Positions 1-8,528 of a stretch of DNA of 64,000 bases are shown here, in pieces. This stretch comes from Bacteroidia bacterium (GTDB lineage: Bacteria > Bacteroidota > Bacteroidia > J057), in the NCBI GenBank assembly GCA_041391665.1, contig JAWKNO010000003.1:1178001-1242000 (forward strand), in the 5' to 3' direction. The notes under the pieces are model-generated. The model did no database searches. It was not told the origin of the DNA and worked only from the letters and a program-made list of their open reading frames with translations. Within the stretch, counting starts at the first letter, position 1. The number at the start of each line of letters is the position of its first letter. A program made the position numbers and the translations under genes.

Positions 1-195
1 GACCCCTTCAGACTTTGTCTTGACGGCACCCTCTTCGGGGAGCAGCCCCAATTCGTAACCAGCAACATTAAACCCGATATAAAAAGGCTCATCAAAATAA
101 GGGGCAAAACCCAAAAGATCGCTGTACCAGGCTTTGGCTTTTTCCATATCCGATACCCGGTAAATCGCCGTACGTAAACCCAGAAGTGGTGTCAT
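1..195 (-). CDS. VOC/glyoxalase-like protein, partial (3' end outside window)
   Basis: The 5' part of a minus-strand gene; 65 codons are visible and the rest lies before position 1. The translation starts MTPLLGLRTAIYRVSDMEKA and continues with AWYSDLLGFAPYFDEP and YIGFNVAGYELGL. This is the usual first beta-alpha-beta half of a vicinal-oxygen-chelate (glyoxalase/bleomycin-resistance) domain: a residue pair at 'a.yrV.Dm..a..wY.dlLGf' followed by two strands. The ATG at 193-195 is the only sensible start. Substrate cannot be told from the fragment. The next gene, on the same strand, ends 75 bases upstream of this start. Confidence 0.8.
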   Translation of the reverse strand, partial: MTPLLGLRTAIYRVSDMEKAKAWYSDLLGFAPYFDEPFYIGFNVAGYELGLLPEEGAVKTKSEGV

Positions 196-270
196 ATAAC
201 AGATATTTGTTTTAAAGCGATGAATACTTATCTCATAAATATAACCAGGAAATATGATTTTCGCTGTACT

Positions 271-1422
271 TCAATATAGTTTCTTTACAACGGCTCCGGG
301 AAGTAGTTCAGCCTGAGTTTCCGCAATGCCCTCAATCAGATTGACGCCGGGGCAGGTACCTGGTATAAAGGCGCCCAAAACGCCTGATTTTCCCAATGCT
401 GCAGCGCCATGGGTAGTCGCCCACCGCAATACCTCATGAAGCGAAATCTCCGGGCATTTTTCCTGAATCAGTTTCACCTCTTCAAACACATCTATACTTG
501 CATTGCTGGCATAACTGTCTGTACCCAGGCAAATTCTGTCTGTATTATCCCTAAACATATCCAGATCGGGGAAAGAATTGTGAATGTAGAGATTGGAGCC
601 CGGACAAAGGCAAAACCATGCCTGCGGGTAATTTTGGGCGATAGCTATCAGTTCCTGCTCTGTCATCTGGGTATTGTGAACCAATAGCATCGGCTGTGAT
701 TTTTTTACTTCAGAAAGCACATGCGCGATTGGGTCTTTAGCTTCAAATCCGGCAAATGGAATCCCCATCTTCTGATAAAACTCCCGAAATGGTCCTCCGT
801 TTTCTGCAAATAGCTGCCTTTCTTCCTTGGATTCGAGCAAGTGGATTGACATTAACTGCGGGTTTTGGCCATATATCGCGCGGATTAAAGCCCGGGACAT
901 GGAATACGGCGCATGGGGAGACAGGGAATGTGCCAGACCGGCAAATTTTTCACTGAGTGCCAGCCCGTTGTTTAAAATTTCTGGCGCACGGGTATCGCCC
1001 AGACCGAGAAGTTCGATAAAACTGTAAGTGAAAAGGGGAGATGCTTTTTTGGGCAAAATGCTGATCCCTGTATTGCAAATATCACCGACGGCAATAGTTC
1101 CGCTCTGCCAAAGAAACCTCAGCGCATCTTCTACAGCCTGTATCTGCGTTTCTTCCGTAAAATCATTGCGTTTGCTGATTACCTGGCCGATAAACGCTGT
1201 CATGCCTGTTTGCCGGGGAATATGCCCCTTCAGCGCAGACAGCTCAAGGTGGCAGTGGGCATTGACAAAACCAGGCAGAAGGATCCCCTTACAGACCATC
1301 GGATGGTCTTCTACACTGATAGGACGCAGAGAAATAACCTCACCCTCCGGGGTGGTTTCCAGGCAATAATTTCTTAGCAACGCCTCAGGAGAATAGATAT
1401 AATCAGCTGTGATAACCGGCAT
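271..1422 (-). CDS. amidohydrolase family protein (cytosine deaminase/chlorohydrolase-like)
   Basis: A 383-residue metal-dependent amidohydrolase of the ATZ/TRZ/MtaD/aminofutalosine-deaminase group. The N-terminal strand block ends in GFVNAHCHLELS, where HxH is the first metal-binding pair. A later histidine lies in SLSPHAPYSMS, another in LLVHNTQM, and the catalytic/metal Asp is in CLGTDSYASN. The C-terminal beta sandwich (PGVNLIEGIAE) closes the chain, so it looks full length for the family (~370-400). The reaction is probably hydrolytic deamination of an adenosine- or guanine-like compound. No menaquinone or purine genes flank it, so the exact substrate is open. ATG start. Family confident, function not. 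Confidence 0.85.
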   Translation of the reverse strand: MPVITADYIYSPEALLRNYCLETTPEGEVISLRPISVEDHPMVCKGILLPGFVNAHCHLELSALKGHIPRQTGMTAFIGQVISKRNDFTEETQIQAVEDALRFLWQSGTIAVGDICNTGISILPKKASPLFTYSFIELLGLGDTRAPEILNNGLALSEKFAGLAHSLSPHAPYSMSRALIRAIYGQNPQLMSIHLLESKEERQLFAENGGPFREFYQKMGIPFAGFEAKDPIAHVLSEVKKSQPMLLVHNTQMTEQELIAIAQNYPQAWFCLCPGSNLYIHNSFPDLDMFRDNTDRICLGTDSYASNASIDVFEEVKLIQEKCPEISLHEVLRWATTHGAAALGKSGVLGAFIPGTCPGVNLIEGIAETQAELLPGAVVKKLY

Positions 1423-1750
1423 TCAGCGAAAGTACATAATTCAGACTTTTTTTTTTACGGGATCATGAAATTCTCTAGGAAATCGTGCGCGCATTTCCTA
1501 CGTTTGATAGCGGATTTTTCTGCTTGCTGTTTCCCATTTACTTTCTCATTTACTGATTTTTTCTGTATTACTATCTCCGTTTCTTTCCCCCAAAAAGAAG
1601 CGATGATACGGTTATGTTCCACCTGAGATCAGGACTGGAGGGGTAATTCTATTTCTATTTTTTCACTTACAGCTACCAGCATTTTGTAGCCTGGGAATTC
1701 TATGCAAAAATTTTATTCAATCCATACAAACTTCTTTAACGTCTAAACCT
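1423..1750. other. intergenic region between divergent genes
   Basis: About 330 bases between the amidohydrolase start (minus strand) and the beta-helix protein start (plus strand), so it should hold two promoters. I see no ORF with coding character. A perfect 8-bp inverted repeat, TAGGAAAT at 1476-1483 and ATTTCCTA at 1493-1500, has a GC-rich 9-base centre and no T-tract on either side, so it is more operator-like than terminator-like. No clean TAnnTTTG box was found. Confidence 0.4.
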
Positions 1751-2794
1751 ATGTTAAACATTGTAAAACAATCAGTTCTGTTTTTCATCATTTGTTTGAT
1801 GACACTATTGCCTTCAAAAGCTACCATTCTCACTGTTGACAACAATCCCAATGGTGGTGGGCAGTATACAAATATTACAGCAGCGATAACCGCATCCAGT
1901 GCAGGCGACACCATCTATGTTATTGGCTCGCAAGTATCTTATGGAACGATTACCATTGCCAAAAAGCTTACACTTATTGGAGCTGGGTATAATCCTTCCA
2001 ATCAGTTTGGGCTCCGTTCGACTCTCGATTATGTCTATTTTTCAACCTCTGTTGCGCCCAATACTTCTTCTTCAGGGAGCAAGGTTATGGGGTTTGCTTC
2101 CTCAGGGTTTTATGGAAATGCAGCGAATGTGAACGATATCATTCTGGAAAGAAACAATGTCTATACCATTAACCTTACAACCAATAATAGCGGATGGATT
2201 ATTCAGAACAATCTTATTGATTATATTTCCTTATCGAATAACTCCAACTGCCTCATCCGAAATAATATCATCAGAGCTCAGATAAGCACAACCAATCAGC
2301 CCAGTGTCCTGGTATCCAATAATATTTTTACCGGAGCACCTTCTGCTTCCAATGTATTTACAAGTGCCTCTCATCTGATCATCGTCAACAATATCTTCTA
2401 CTACGGCAGAAGCCCGCAGGGTCCGACACTCTCCACATATAACAATAACATTGCTTATTTTACCCCCAATGACACGATGGTGATTGGAACCAATACCGGT
2501 AGTGGCAACCTCCTAAATGTGAATCCCCAATTTGTGAATGCACCAGCAGGAGCCTTCGACTTCGCTTATGATTATCAACTCAAGACCATTTCACCAGGGA
2601 TCAATGCCGGAACAGATGGTACTGACATAGGGATTTACGGCAGCATTAACCCATTCCCGATAGGAGGTGTTGCGCCTTATATCACCAGTGCCATGCCGCC
2701 TGTGCCTCAGGTAATCGAACTGAATATATTCAATTCCAGCATTTCTCAGGGGGATTCACTACAGGTACATGTAAAGGCCAGAAAACAGGATTAA
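1751..2794 (+). CDS. secreted right-handed beta-helix-like protein
   Basis: 347 residues with a signal peptide (MLNIVKQSVLFFIICLMTLL, likely cut near PSKA). The mature start ILTVDNNPNGGGQYTNITAA and SAGDTIYVIG is the usual opening of pectin-lyase-fold proteins. It is followed by many short Asn-rich turns (NNLIDYISLSNNSNCLIRNN), as in right-handed parallel beta helices. The chain ends in ISSAMPPVP-type sequence without an obvious type IX sorting domain. It lies 31 bases before a T9SS-tagged repeat protein on the same strand, so the pair is likely co-transcribed and exported together. It may bind or cleave polysaccharide, but no catalytic residues can be pointed to. Confidence 0.75.
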   Translation: MLNIVKQSVLFFIICLMTLLPSKATILTVDNNPNGGGQYTNITAAITASSAGDTIYVIGSQVSYGTITIAKKLTLIGAGYNPSNQFGLRSTLDYVYFSTSVAPNTSSSGSKVMGFASSGFYGNAANVNDIILERNNVYTINLTTNNSGWIIQNNLIDYISLSNNSNCLIRNNIIRAQISTTNQPSVLVSNNIFTGAPSASNVFTSASHLIIVNNIFYYGRSPQGPTLSTYNNNIAYFTPNDTMVIGTNTGSGNLLNVNPQFVNAPAGAFDFAYDYQLKTISPGINAGTDGTDIGIYGSINPFPIGGVAPYITSAMPPVPQVIELNIFNSSISQGDSLQVHVKARKQD

Positions 2795-2825
2795 CCCCAC
2801 CTTTTTCTGTTCACTTACAATCTAT

Positions 2826-4283
2826 ATGAAAAATATTTATAGCATTCTTTTTCTGCTGCTGTTCACAGTAGCAGCCCGGGGACAGAGTATTAATGGCGGA
2901 GAATATTTCTTCGGCACTGACCCTGGAACTGGAAACGGAACGCCTATCGCGATTTCCGCTTCAGATACGGTTGATTTTTCCGTTACGATCCCCGCAACGG
3001 GTGTTTTACCGGGTTTTCATACCCTGCATGTGCGCACCCGCAATACCAACGGAAAATGGAGTCACTACGCGAGTCAGACATTTTTTGTGCAACCTGTGCA
3101 AAACCTGCTCCCTTCACCGCCGTTGGCGGCGCTGGAATATTTCTTCGATACAGACCCAGGGGCAGGCAATGGTTTTGCTGTAGCCGCACCTGTTGCTGCT
3201 ACCCAGAATATTACCGTAACGCTCCCTGCCACAGGACTGAACCAGGGTTTCCATACCCTCAACTTCCGTAGCAAGGATACTGACGGTATTTGGGGGCTTT
3301 ATGCCAGCCGGAGTTTTTACATCCAGGGTACAGGCAATACTGCGACGGCTTTCCTGAGTGAGTCTGAATTCTTTTTTGATACGGATCCTGGTGCCGGTAA
3401 TGGAACACCCTTGCCGATTACCGTCTCCGATACAACCAGTTTTGCCTTTACAGCAGCCTCCACCGGGCTAAACACGGGCTTCCATACCCTCTTTATCCGT
3501 AAGCGAAATCTCGATGGGACATGGGGCCTGTTTGAAGGGCGAACCTTTTATGTACAGGGTGAAAAACAACCAGAACGGTCACTGGTAGAAATGGCCTGGT
3601 ATTTTGACAATGACTCAGCATTTGCCACGGCCCACCGGATGCCGCTTGCTCCGACAGGTGATCTCGATGATTTATTCACCTTCTCCTCAGACAGCCTGCC
3701 AAATGGAGAACATGTGCTGTTTGTCCGCGTGAAAGATACCGCCGGAGTATGGAGCCTGCCGCGAAGAGATACATTCCTCGTCGGCGATTGTGGCCCGATT
3801 ACTACCCCTTCGATCACCGCTATCGGCAACGACAGTCTTCGCGCCGATGTGCAAGGTGTCTCCTATCGCTGGTACAGAAACGGTACGCTGACCAACCTGA
3901 CGGCAAAAACCATCAAGGCACCGGCATCGGGGATATATGAAGTGGAAGTGCTCACCTCTCAATCTTGCGTGTCAGACAAGTCGGCACAGTTTGAGTACTG
4001 GCTGACAGGGTTGGATGATCCGGGCGCAGAGTTGCACGCAGAAGTATTCCCCAATCCATTTTCATCGACCTTAAATCTGTTGGCGCACGACAGAAGTTTT
4101 ACTTCCATGAAAATTTTTGATGTAACGGGAAGAGAAGCCGGGCACAAATTGCTCGATCTAAGGGCAGGTGAAAAAGAAACGATAGATATGTCTTTCCTCC
4201 CTGCGGGTGTCTATACGCTGATTTTATCCAACGAACGGCAAGGCTTTCAGTCTGTATTCCGTGTGATCAGGGCAAATCAGTAA
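2826..4283 (+). CDS. secreted repeat protein with type IX (Por) sorting domain
   Basis: 485 residues with a signal peptide ending ARGQ (about residue 20). Four similar modules begin near residues 24, 103, 180 and 256, about 78 residues apart. The first three open with E[YF]FFxTDPGxGNG and later have GFHTL.[VFI]R and W..YA.R.F[YF][IV]Q; the fourth (WYFDNDSAFATAH) is more diverged. An Ig-like stretch follows. The last ~75 residues are a type A T9SS sorting domain: VFPNPFSSTLNL, KIFDVTGREAG, LPAGVYTLIL. The protein should cross the outer membrane through the type IX system and be anchored or released. Same operon as the beta-helix protein upstream. Its 3' end overlaps the convergent GSCFA gene by 17 bases. 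Confidence 0.85.
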   Translation: MKNIYSILFLLLFTVAARGQSINGGEYFFGTDPGTGNGTPIAISASDTVDFSVTIPATGVLPGFHTLHVRTRNTNGKWSHYASQTFFVQPVQNLLPSPPLAALEYFFDTDPGAGNGFAVAAPVAATQNITVTLPATGLNQGFHTLNFRSKDTDGIWGLYASRSFYIQGTGNTATAFLSESEFFFDTDPGAGNGTPLPITVSDTTSFAFTAASTGLNTGFHTLFIRKRNLDGTWGLFEGRTFYVQGEKQPERSLVEMAWYFDNDSAFATAHRMPLAPTGDLDDLFTFSSDSLPNGEHVLFVRVKDTAGVWSLPRRDTFLVGDCGPITTPSITAIGNDSLRADVQGVSYRWYRNGTLTNLTAKTIKAPASGIYEVEVLTSQSCVSDKSAQFEYWLTGLDDPGAELHAEVFPNPFSSTLNLLAHDRSFTSMKIFDVTGREAGHKLLDLRAGEKETIDMSFLPAGVYTLILSNERQGFQSVFRVIRANQ

Positions 4284-5259
4284 GGGTTTCCAGCCTGGTT
4301 CTTATTTTGCGAATCTCCTCTGTACAATCCAGTGTTGTATGGAGGAGATTCAGTTTTGAAGCCAGACCTTCCAAAAAGTGACGGTATTCGGGAGAATGAG
4401 AATTCATGGGTCGGTGGGCCATTTCCCGCTGAATTTTTTCAAGTGTGTGCAGGGTTTCCTTCGCCTGAAGAGACAGCGCAGATTGGGTAAACTTCTCCCA
4501 GATATATGATTCGGCAAATTGCGAAGGGTGGATGAGATCGTCTCCGTAAAAACGATAATCGCGCAAGTCGTCGGTCATGATTTCGTAGGCAGGGAAATAG
4601 TAGATATTCTCAAATGCCTGGGTTAGTTGATGGCATACCAGCCGGAGCGTGGCTTTGCTCACCGCGTTGAGCGAAAGGCCCTCTTTGGTATGACGCACAG
4701 GGCTTACCGTCAGCAATATTTTTATACCCGGATTCACCTGCAAAAGTACGCGAAGAAACTGATAAAAGGCATCCGTAACAGCCGCAGGAGACAGCAGGTC
4801 TTTGGTAAATTGATTTGCAGGATATTTGTGGCAGTTGGCAACAATTTCCCCCGAGCTTTTTTCCCGATATACCCAGGCGGTACCGAAAGTGAGAATCAGG
4901 TGGCTGGCCCTGCGAAGTTGTTCTCCCGTCGTGTCAAATGCCTGTTTGACCTGTGTCTCAAACACTTCTTTTTCAGGATGATTAAACCGGCTGTGAAGGT
5001 GAAACGAATGCCAGCTGTGAAGGTGTGGGGCGAACAGAAATTTTGGCTCAGATTCATTTTCGACAGCCATTTGCAGCGACCGGCACAAGGATACAGGATT
5101 ATAAATAATACCCAGCGGATTGATCACAACCGAAAATTTTTTCTCCGCCATCCGCTGCCCTATCCGGTCGGCAAAACACGAACCAATGCTCAACAGCCTC
5201 GATTCATAATCAATGGCAGACCTTAGCGGGGGAATCGTTATTTCTGTGCGGAAATTCAT
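4267..5259 (-). CDS. GSCFA domain-containing protein
   Basis: 330 residues. The family-naming motif IGSCFADRIG is at residues 25-34 (GSCFA 26-30), next to a conserved NPLGIIYNP stretch. A distal DDLIHPSQFAESYIW gives the Asp-x-x-His pair typical of SGNH-like hydrolases; GSCFA proteins are thought to be related to these (family knowledge). The middle reads ILTFGTAWVY, also conserved in the family. No signal peptide is seen, so it is probably cytoplasmic. The natural substrate of GSCFA proteins is not known to me. It is convergent with, and overlaps, the T9SS repeat protein gene. Confidence 0.88.
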   Translation of the reverse strand: MNFRTEITIPPLRSAIDYESRLLSIGSCFADRIGQRMAEKKFSVVINPLGIIYNPVSLCRSLQMAVENESEPKFLFAPHLHSWHSFHLHSRFNHPEKEVFETQVKQAFDTTGEQLRRASHLILTFGTAWVYREKSSGEIVANCHKYPANQFTKDLLSPAAVTDAFYQFLRVLLQVNPGIKILLTVSPVRHTKEGLSLNAVSKATLRLVCHQLTQAFENIYYFPAYEIMTDDLRDYRFYGDDLIHPSQFAESYIWEKFTQSALSLQAKETLHTLEKIQREMAHRPMNSHSPEYRHFLEGLASKLNLLHTTLDCTEEIRKIRTRLETLTDLP

Positions 5260-5418
5260 TGTGCAACCTTTTATAGCAATAATTCATCTCAGAAAAAGGG
5301 AATTAAGGCAAAGTTTGATAAAATTATATGTAAACAGATTTTGTATTCCAGAACATTTTTCTTGAAATCAGGTATTATTATAAATGCCGGTATTCTATAA
5401 TATTCTTATCTTTACTAT

Positions 5419-6096
5419 ATGAGCATCCGACAAATATTTTTTTCCCTCCTGATCGTTTTGCCTGCACTTATGATGGGTCAAAATACCAATCCCAACATTT
5501 TGCAGATTTCAGGAATGATTATCAGCAAAACGACCAGCGAGCCGATTCCCTATGTAAAGGTACAAATTAATCATACCCGGAACGGGGCGATTAGCAATTC
5601 GGAAGGGTTCTACAGCATTCCTGTCGGGCTGGGAGATACGCTGTATTTCACCCACATCGGTTACCATGACAGTAAGCTTATTGTCCGCGATTATATGGAG
5701 ACCTATAAAGGCGACAAAAGCCAGTATATTTATGTAGTCAACTATCTGCTCGAAGATGAATACTACCTCCCGGATGTAAATATTTTCCCTTATGACACCC
5801 CCGAAGAGCTTCGCACCGCTGTCATCAATATGGACATCCTCCAAAACTCTATGGATCAGATCGCCAGAGAAAATCTTGACCCCAATACCCTCCACGCGAT
5901 CATGGAAACGTTGCCCATCGATGGTGGTGAAAGGCTGATGGTCGCAAGGCAGATGTACTATGATTATTATCAGAACAAAAATCTGCTGCCTACTGCCGCC
6001 ATTGATCCGATCACCGCTACCCGGTTGCTTCAGTATATCGTACAAAAATCCCAGAAGCGCAAAAACAAAGACCTGAATTACTGGGAAAATGAATAG
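5419..6096 (+). CDS. exported carboxypeptidase-regulatory-like domain protein
   Basis: 225 residues. The signal peptide (residues 1-20) ends ALMMGQ. Residues ~28-110 have the pattern of a CarboxypepD_reg-like beta sandwich: ISGMIISKTTSEPIPYVKVQ, NSEGFYSIPVGLGDTLYFTH and IGYHDSKLIV. This is the same domain found at the start of TonB-dependent SusC-like receptors, but here there is no plug or barrel. The rest is helical and ends with a basic tail (QKSQKRKNKDLNY). It is likely periplasmic or bound to the outer membrane. Function is unknown. Upstream is 159 bases of AT-rich intergenic DNA. Confidence 0.75.
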   Translation: MSIRQIFFSLLIVLPALMMGQNTNPNILQISGMIISKTTSEPIPYVKVQINHTRNGAISNSEGFYSIPVGLGDTLYFTHIGYHDSKLIVRDYMETYKGDKSQYIYVVNYLLEDEYYLPDVNIFPYDTPEELRTAVINMDILQNSMDQIARENLDPNTLHAIMETLPIDGGERLMVARQMYYDYYQNKNLLPTAAIDPITATRLLQYIVQKSQKRKNKDLNYWENE

Positions 6097-6152
6097 TTAA
6101 AGGTCATATTTCCACATTTGCCTCCGACTAATGAGGGAAATATGTGTCAATC

Positions 6153-6677
6153 ATGAATACCTTGCTATTAGTTTTTCCAAAGATCTTACTTATTGCTCTG
6201 CTCCTCCACCGATATCCTGCACCATCGGTACAATCAGGTTCTGTAGATTTTTCTACTGAAGAAAAGGAAGCAATCATCCTGCTTTCGGAATCGCTTTATC
6301 TGCAAATTCCGGATGATTTGCAGTTTGCCATTCATCCCCAAATGCAACATCAGGAAGACATGGCACAGCTGTCGGCATTATTTCTGATAGAGAAAGATTT
6401 ATTGAAAACACTTTCCAGAAAAATTCACCGGTCACAGGAAGAGTGGAACTATCTCCTTCGCCGTATGGATGAAACCTACGGTGAGATCAACCGGCTCATG
6501 GCGGTCATTTATCCCCCATCATCTGTCGAATCCTGTGAAAACGCATTTGATAGTTGCTTACATCAGTCCAGGGCCTATTACTGCGCCTGTACCTGGGAAG
6601 GCATCGCATGCAAGCTCGACCTCTGTCTTACTGGTTTGCCACAAACCGATCGGCAAGTATCCGCTCTTTCTCGTTGA
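6153..6677 (+). CDS. hypothetical protein with cysteine-rich C-terminus
   Basis: 174 residues from the ATG at 6153; a GTG nine bases upstream is an alternative. It begins with a hydrophobic segment (NTLLLVFPKILLIALLL) that may be a signal or anchor. A helical middle follows, then a tail with seven cysteines: SCENAFDSCLHQ, YYCACTWEG and CKLDLCL. Such a spacing would fit disulphides in an exported domain (inference). I do not recognise the family. The last 50 bases overlap the 3' end of the convergent gene on the minus strand, and most of the last cysteine segment lies next to or within the overlap. Confidence 0.6.
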   Translation: MNTLLLVFPKILLIALLLHRYPAPSVQSGSVDFSTEEKEAIILLSESLYLQIPDDLQFAIHPQMQHQEDMAQLSALFLIEKDLLKTLSRKIHRSQEEWNYLLRRMDETYGEINRLMAVIYPPSSVESCENAFDSCLHQSRAYYCACTWEGIACKLDLCLTGLPQTDRQVSALSR

Positions 6678-7764
6678 GTTGTTCGTAGATTTTTGGGAAA
6701 TAAGGCTCATCCACAAAAAACCGAATGATGGCGGGATCGCCAAAATTGATGTCCCGGCTGCGGAGTATATTGAGCATCATCGGAATCCAGTTGAACTCGT
6801 GGTATAAGGGCTCAACGGTAATGATAGTCTGATTCCCGGAAGGCGTAATATAAACGGGTTCCCGGTCATTTTTGGGGAAAAATGAAGTCTGGGTAGCCGA
6901 TACAGGATTTTGAGAATCGGAAACACTGACTGTATAGGATCCTTTGTTTTCCTGCAGGCGTTCCGATTCTGTCTTCGCTACAAACTGGATGGACTCGACA
7001 AACATTTTCTGAAGGAAAACCTTAAATGCCACAACATTCTGGTCGTACTGTTCACCTGTAGCATAAAATACCGGGCGATCAACATCCTCGACAAAAACAG
7101 TTCCCCCGGCATCGAGGTACCATCCCCGGAGGATCTTTTCATCCAGACGAATTCGCAGCGGCGTGCGGTATTTCCTCACCAGCATTTCTTCATAACTCGA
7201 TACGGAAAGAGAATTGGAGAAATCCCGCTTTTCCAGCCAGTCAGAATAAAACTCTACCACATGATTTTGGCGGTCGTATTTTCCGTGGCGAAGCAGAATA
7301 TGGCGGAGGAAAACCTTTTCAAATGGCTCCATATTTTTCCGGGCAAGGTTTTGATCGACAAACTCCACAAAATCGGGTGCGGCATCCTGATTACCCAGAA
7401 GAATAATTTTTTCGAATATTTCACTCAATGCATTGTTGATCGGGTCGACACGGTCCAGCATCCCCTCCTCCTTGTTGAGATGAAATACCTGATTGCGGTA
7501 GGTGCGGAGCAGACAGTGATTTTTGAAAAATGTAATATTTCCCAGTTCGCCGAAAGTAAGTTTCAGGCTTCCCTCCTCTTCCGAATACCGGCCTTTAAGT
7601 TCCGAATAGGCCGCCAACCGGAACAAGTTGTCAGAAGAAATTGCGTAAGAGTGAAAAAACTCGCCAATCAATGCTTCCCAAGAACCTTTGGGAGAAGGAG
7701 ATTGAGCAAATCCAAAACAGGAAAGTACCAGCAAGGTAACAAGAACGCCCGTTTTTCGCCACAT
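6628..7764 (-). CDS. hypothetical exported protein
   Basis: 378 residues starting at the ATG at 7762-7764; the ORF also has an in-frame GTG nine bases earlier. A signal peptide, MWRKTGVLVTLLVLSCFGFA, is cut before QSPSPKG. The mature part is mixed alpha/beta with no motif I can name. It includes a stretch LRTYRNQVFHLNKEEG and a long C-terminal helical part (ILADRFVANQ at the end). It is not a lipoprotein: the cysteine at 15 is inside the signal core. The gene stands alone between a convergent neighbour (50-base overlap) and the divergent adk. Function is unknown. Confidence 0.65.
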   Translation of the reverse strand: MWRKTGVLVTLLVLSCFGFAQSPSPKGSWEALIGEFFHSYAISSDNLFRLAAYSELKGRYSEEEGSLKLTFGELGNITFFKNHCLLRTYRNQVFHLNKEEGMLDRVDPINNALSEIFEKIILLGNQDAAPDFVEFVDQNLARKNMEPFEKVFLRHILLRHGKYDRQNHVVEFYSDWLEKRDFSNSLSVSSYEEMLVRKYRTPLRIRLDEKILRGWYLDAGGTVFVEDVDRPVFYATGEQYDQNVVAFKVFLQKMFVESIQFVAKTESERLQENKGSYTVSVSDSQNPVSATQTSFFPKNDREPVYITPSGNQTIITVEPLYHEFNWIPMMLNILRSRDINFGDPAIIRFFVDEPYFPKIYEQLNEKERILADRFVANQ

Positions 7765-7871
7765 ATCGTGCACTTATTGATAGGGATTCAATTATTTATT
7801 CCGAATATAAAAAAAGCTGCAGTTTCAGAATTTTCCAATCCTAATTTGAAAAGGATATAACACAAAAATCA

Positions 7872-7902
7872 TTTCTATCCCGGCAGATAATGTGTATTTT
7901 TG
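7872..7902 (+). promoter_or_regulatory. candidate Bacteroidota-type promoter for adk
   Basis: TATTTTTG at 7895-7902 matches the TAnnTTTG -7 box of the Bacteroidota primary sigma factor. TTTC at 7872-7875, 19 bases upstream, is one base off the TTTG -33 box. The adk ATG is 44 bases after the box. Match by eye only. Confidence 0.5.
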
Positions 7903-7946
7903 CATTCTGTTTTCCAATGGGATAAAACTAATATAGAACAATTCTC

Positions 7947-8513
7947 ATGCTAAACCTCGTTTTATTTGGCCCTCCCGGTGCCGGAAAAGGTACCCAGTCA
8001 ACAAAAATTATCGAAGATTTTGGTCTTACCCACCTTTCTACGGGTGACATGCTTCGTGCAGAACTCAGCTCCGGCTCAGCGCTTGGGCAGAAGGTAAAAA
8101 GTATTATGGATGCCGGCCAACTGGTCAGCGATGAAATCGTCATTGAGCTCATCCGCAAACGCCTTACACCCGATGCCAAAGGCTTTATTTTTGACGGGTT
8201 TCCCCGCACCGTGGCGCAGGCTGAAGCATTGGACAGCCTCATGACTGAAAACCAGATTTCGATCAGCTGTATGATCAGCCTGATTGTCGCGGAAGAAGAG
8301 CTTGTAACCCGCCTTGTAAAACGCGGACTTGAAAGTGGAAGATCTGATGACAATGAGGAGACCATTAGAAAAAGAATTACTGAATATTATCAAAAAACCC
8401 TTCCGGTTGCCTCCTATTATGCAGCGCAGAATAAGCTCAATGAAATAGACGGCGTGGGCGAAATTGATGAGATTGCCTCAACCATTCATGAAGTGTTAAT
8501 ACAACACGCCTGA
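7947..8513 (+). CDS. adk: adenylate kinase
   Basis: 188 residues. Converts ATP + AMP to 2 ADP in the cytoplasm. The P-loop GPPGAGKGTQ is at residues 8-17, the AMP-binding THLSTGDMLRAE follows, then FIFDGFPRTVAQAEALD and RKRITEYYQKTLPVASYY. The LID is the short form (KRGLESGRSDDNEET), without the four-cysteine zinc site, as usual for this phylum. The start is directly supported by the family (MLNLVLFGPPGAGKGT). obgE follows after 15 bases on the same strand, so the two are probably one transcript. Confidence 0.98.
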   Translation: MLNLVLFGPPGAGKGTQSTKIIEDFGLTHLSTGDMLRAELSSGSALGQKVKSIMDAGQLVSDEIVIELIRKRLTPDAKGFIFDGFPRTVAQAEALDSLMTENQISISCMISLIVAEEELVTRLVKRGLESGRSDDNEETIRKRITEYYQKTLPVASYYAAQNKLNEIDGVGEIDEIASTIHEVLIQHA

Positions 8514-8528
8514 TTTTCAACATATACT

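Noticed and set aside
4627..5226. 199-residue plus-strand ORF
   Set aside because: Shadow of the GSCFA gene; Arg/Phe-rich, no motif.
6910..7860. 316-residue plus-strand ORF
   Set aside because: Antisense to the exported protein at 6628-7764, which has a signal peptide and natural composition; the plus-strand translation is basic and rich in Phe/Cys with no motif.
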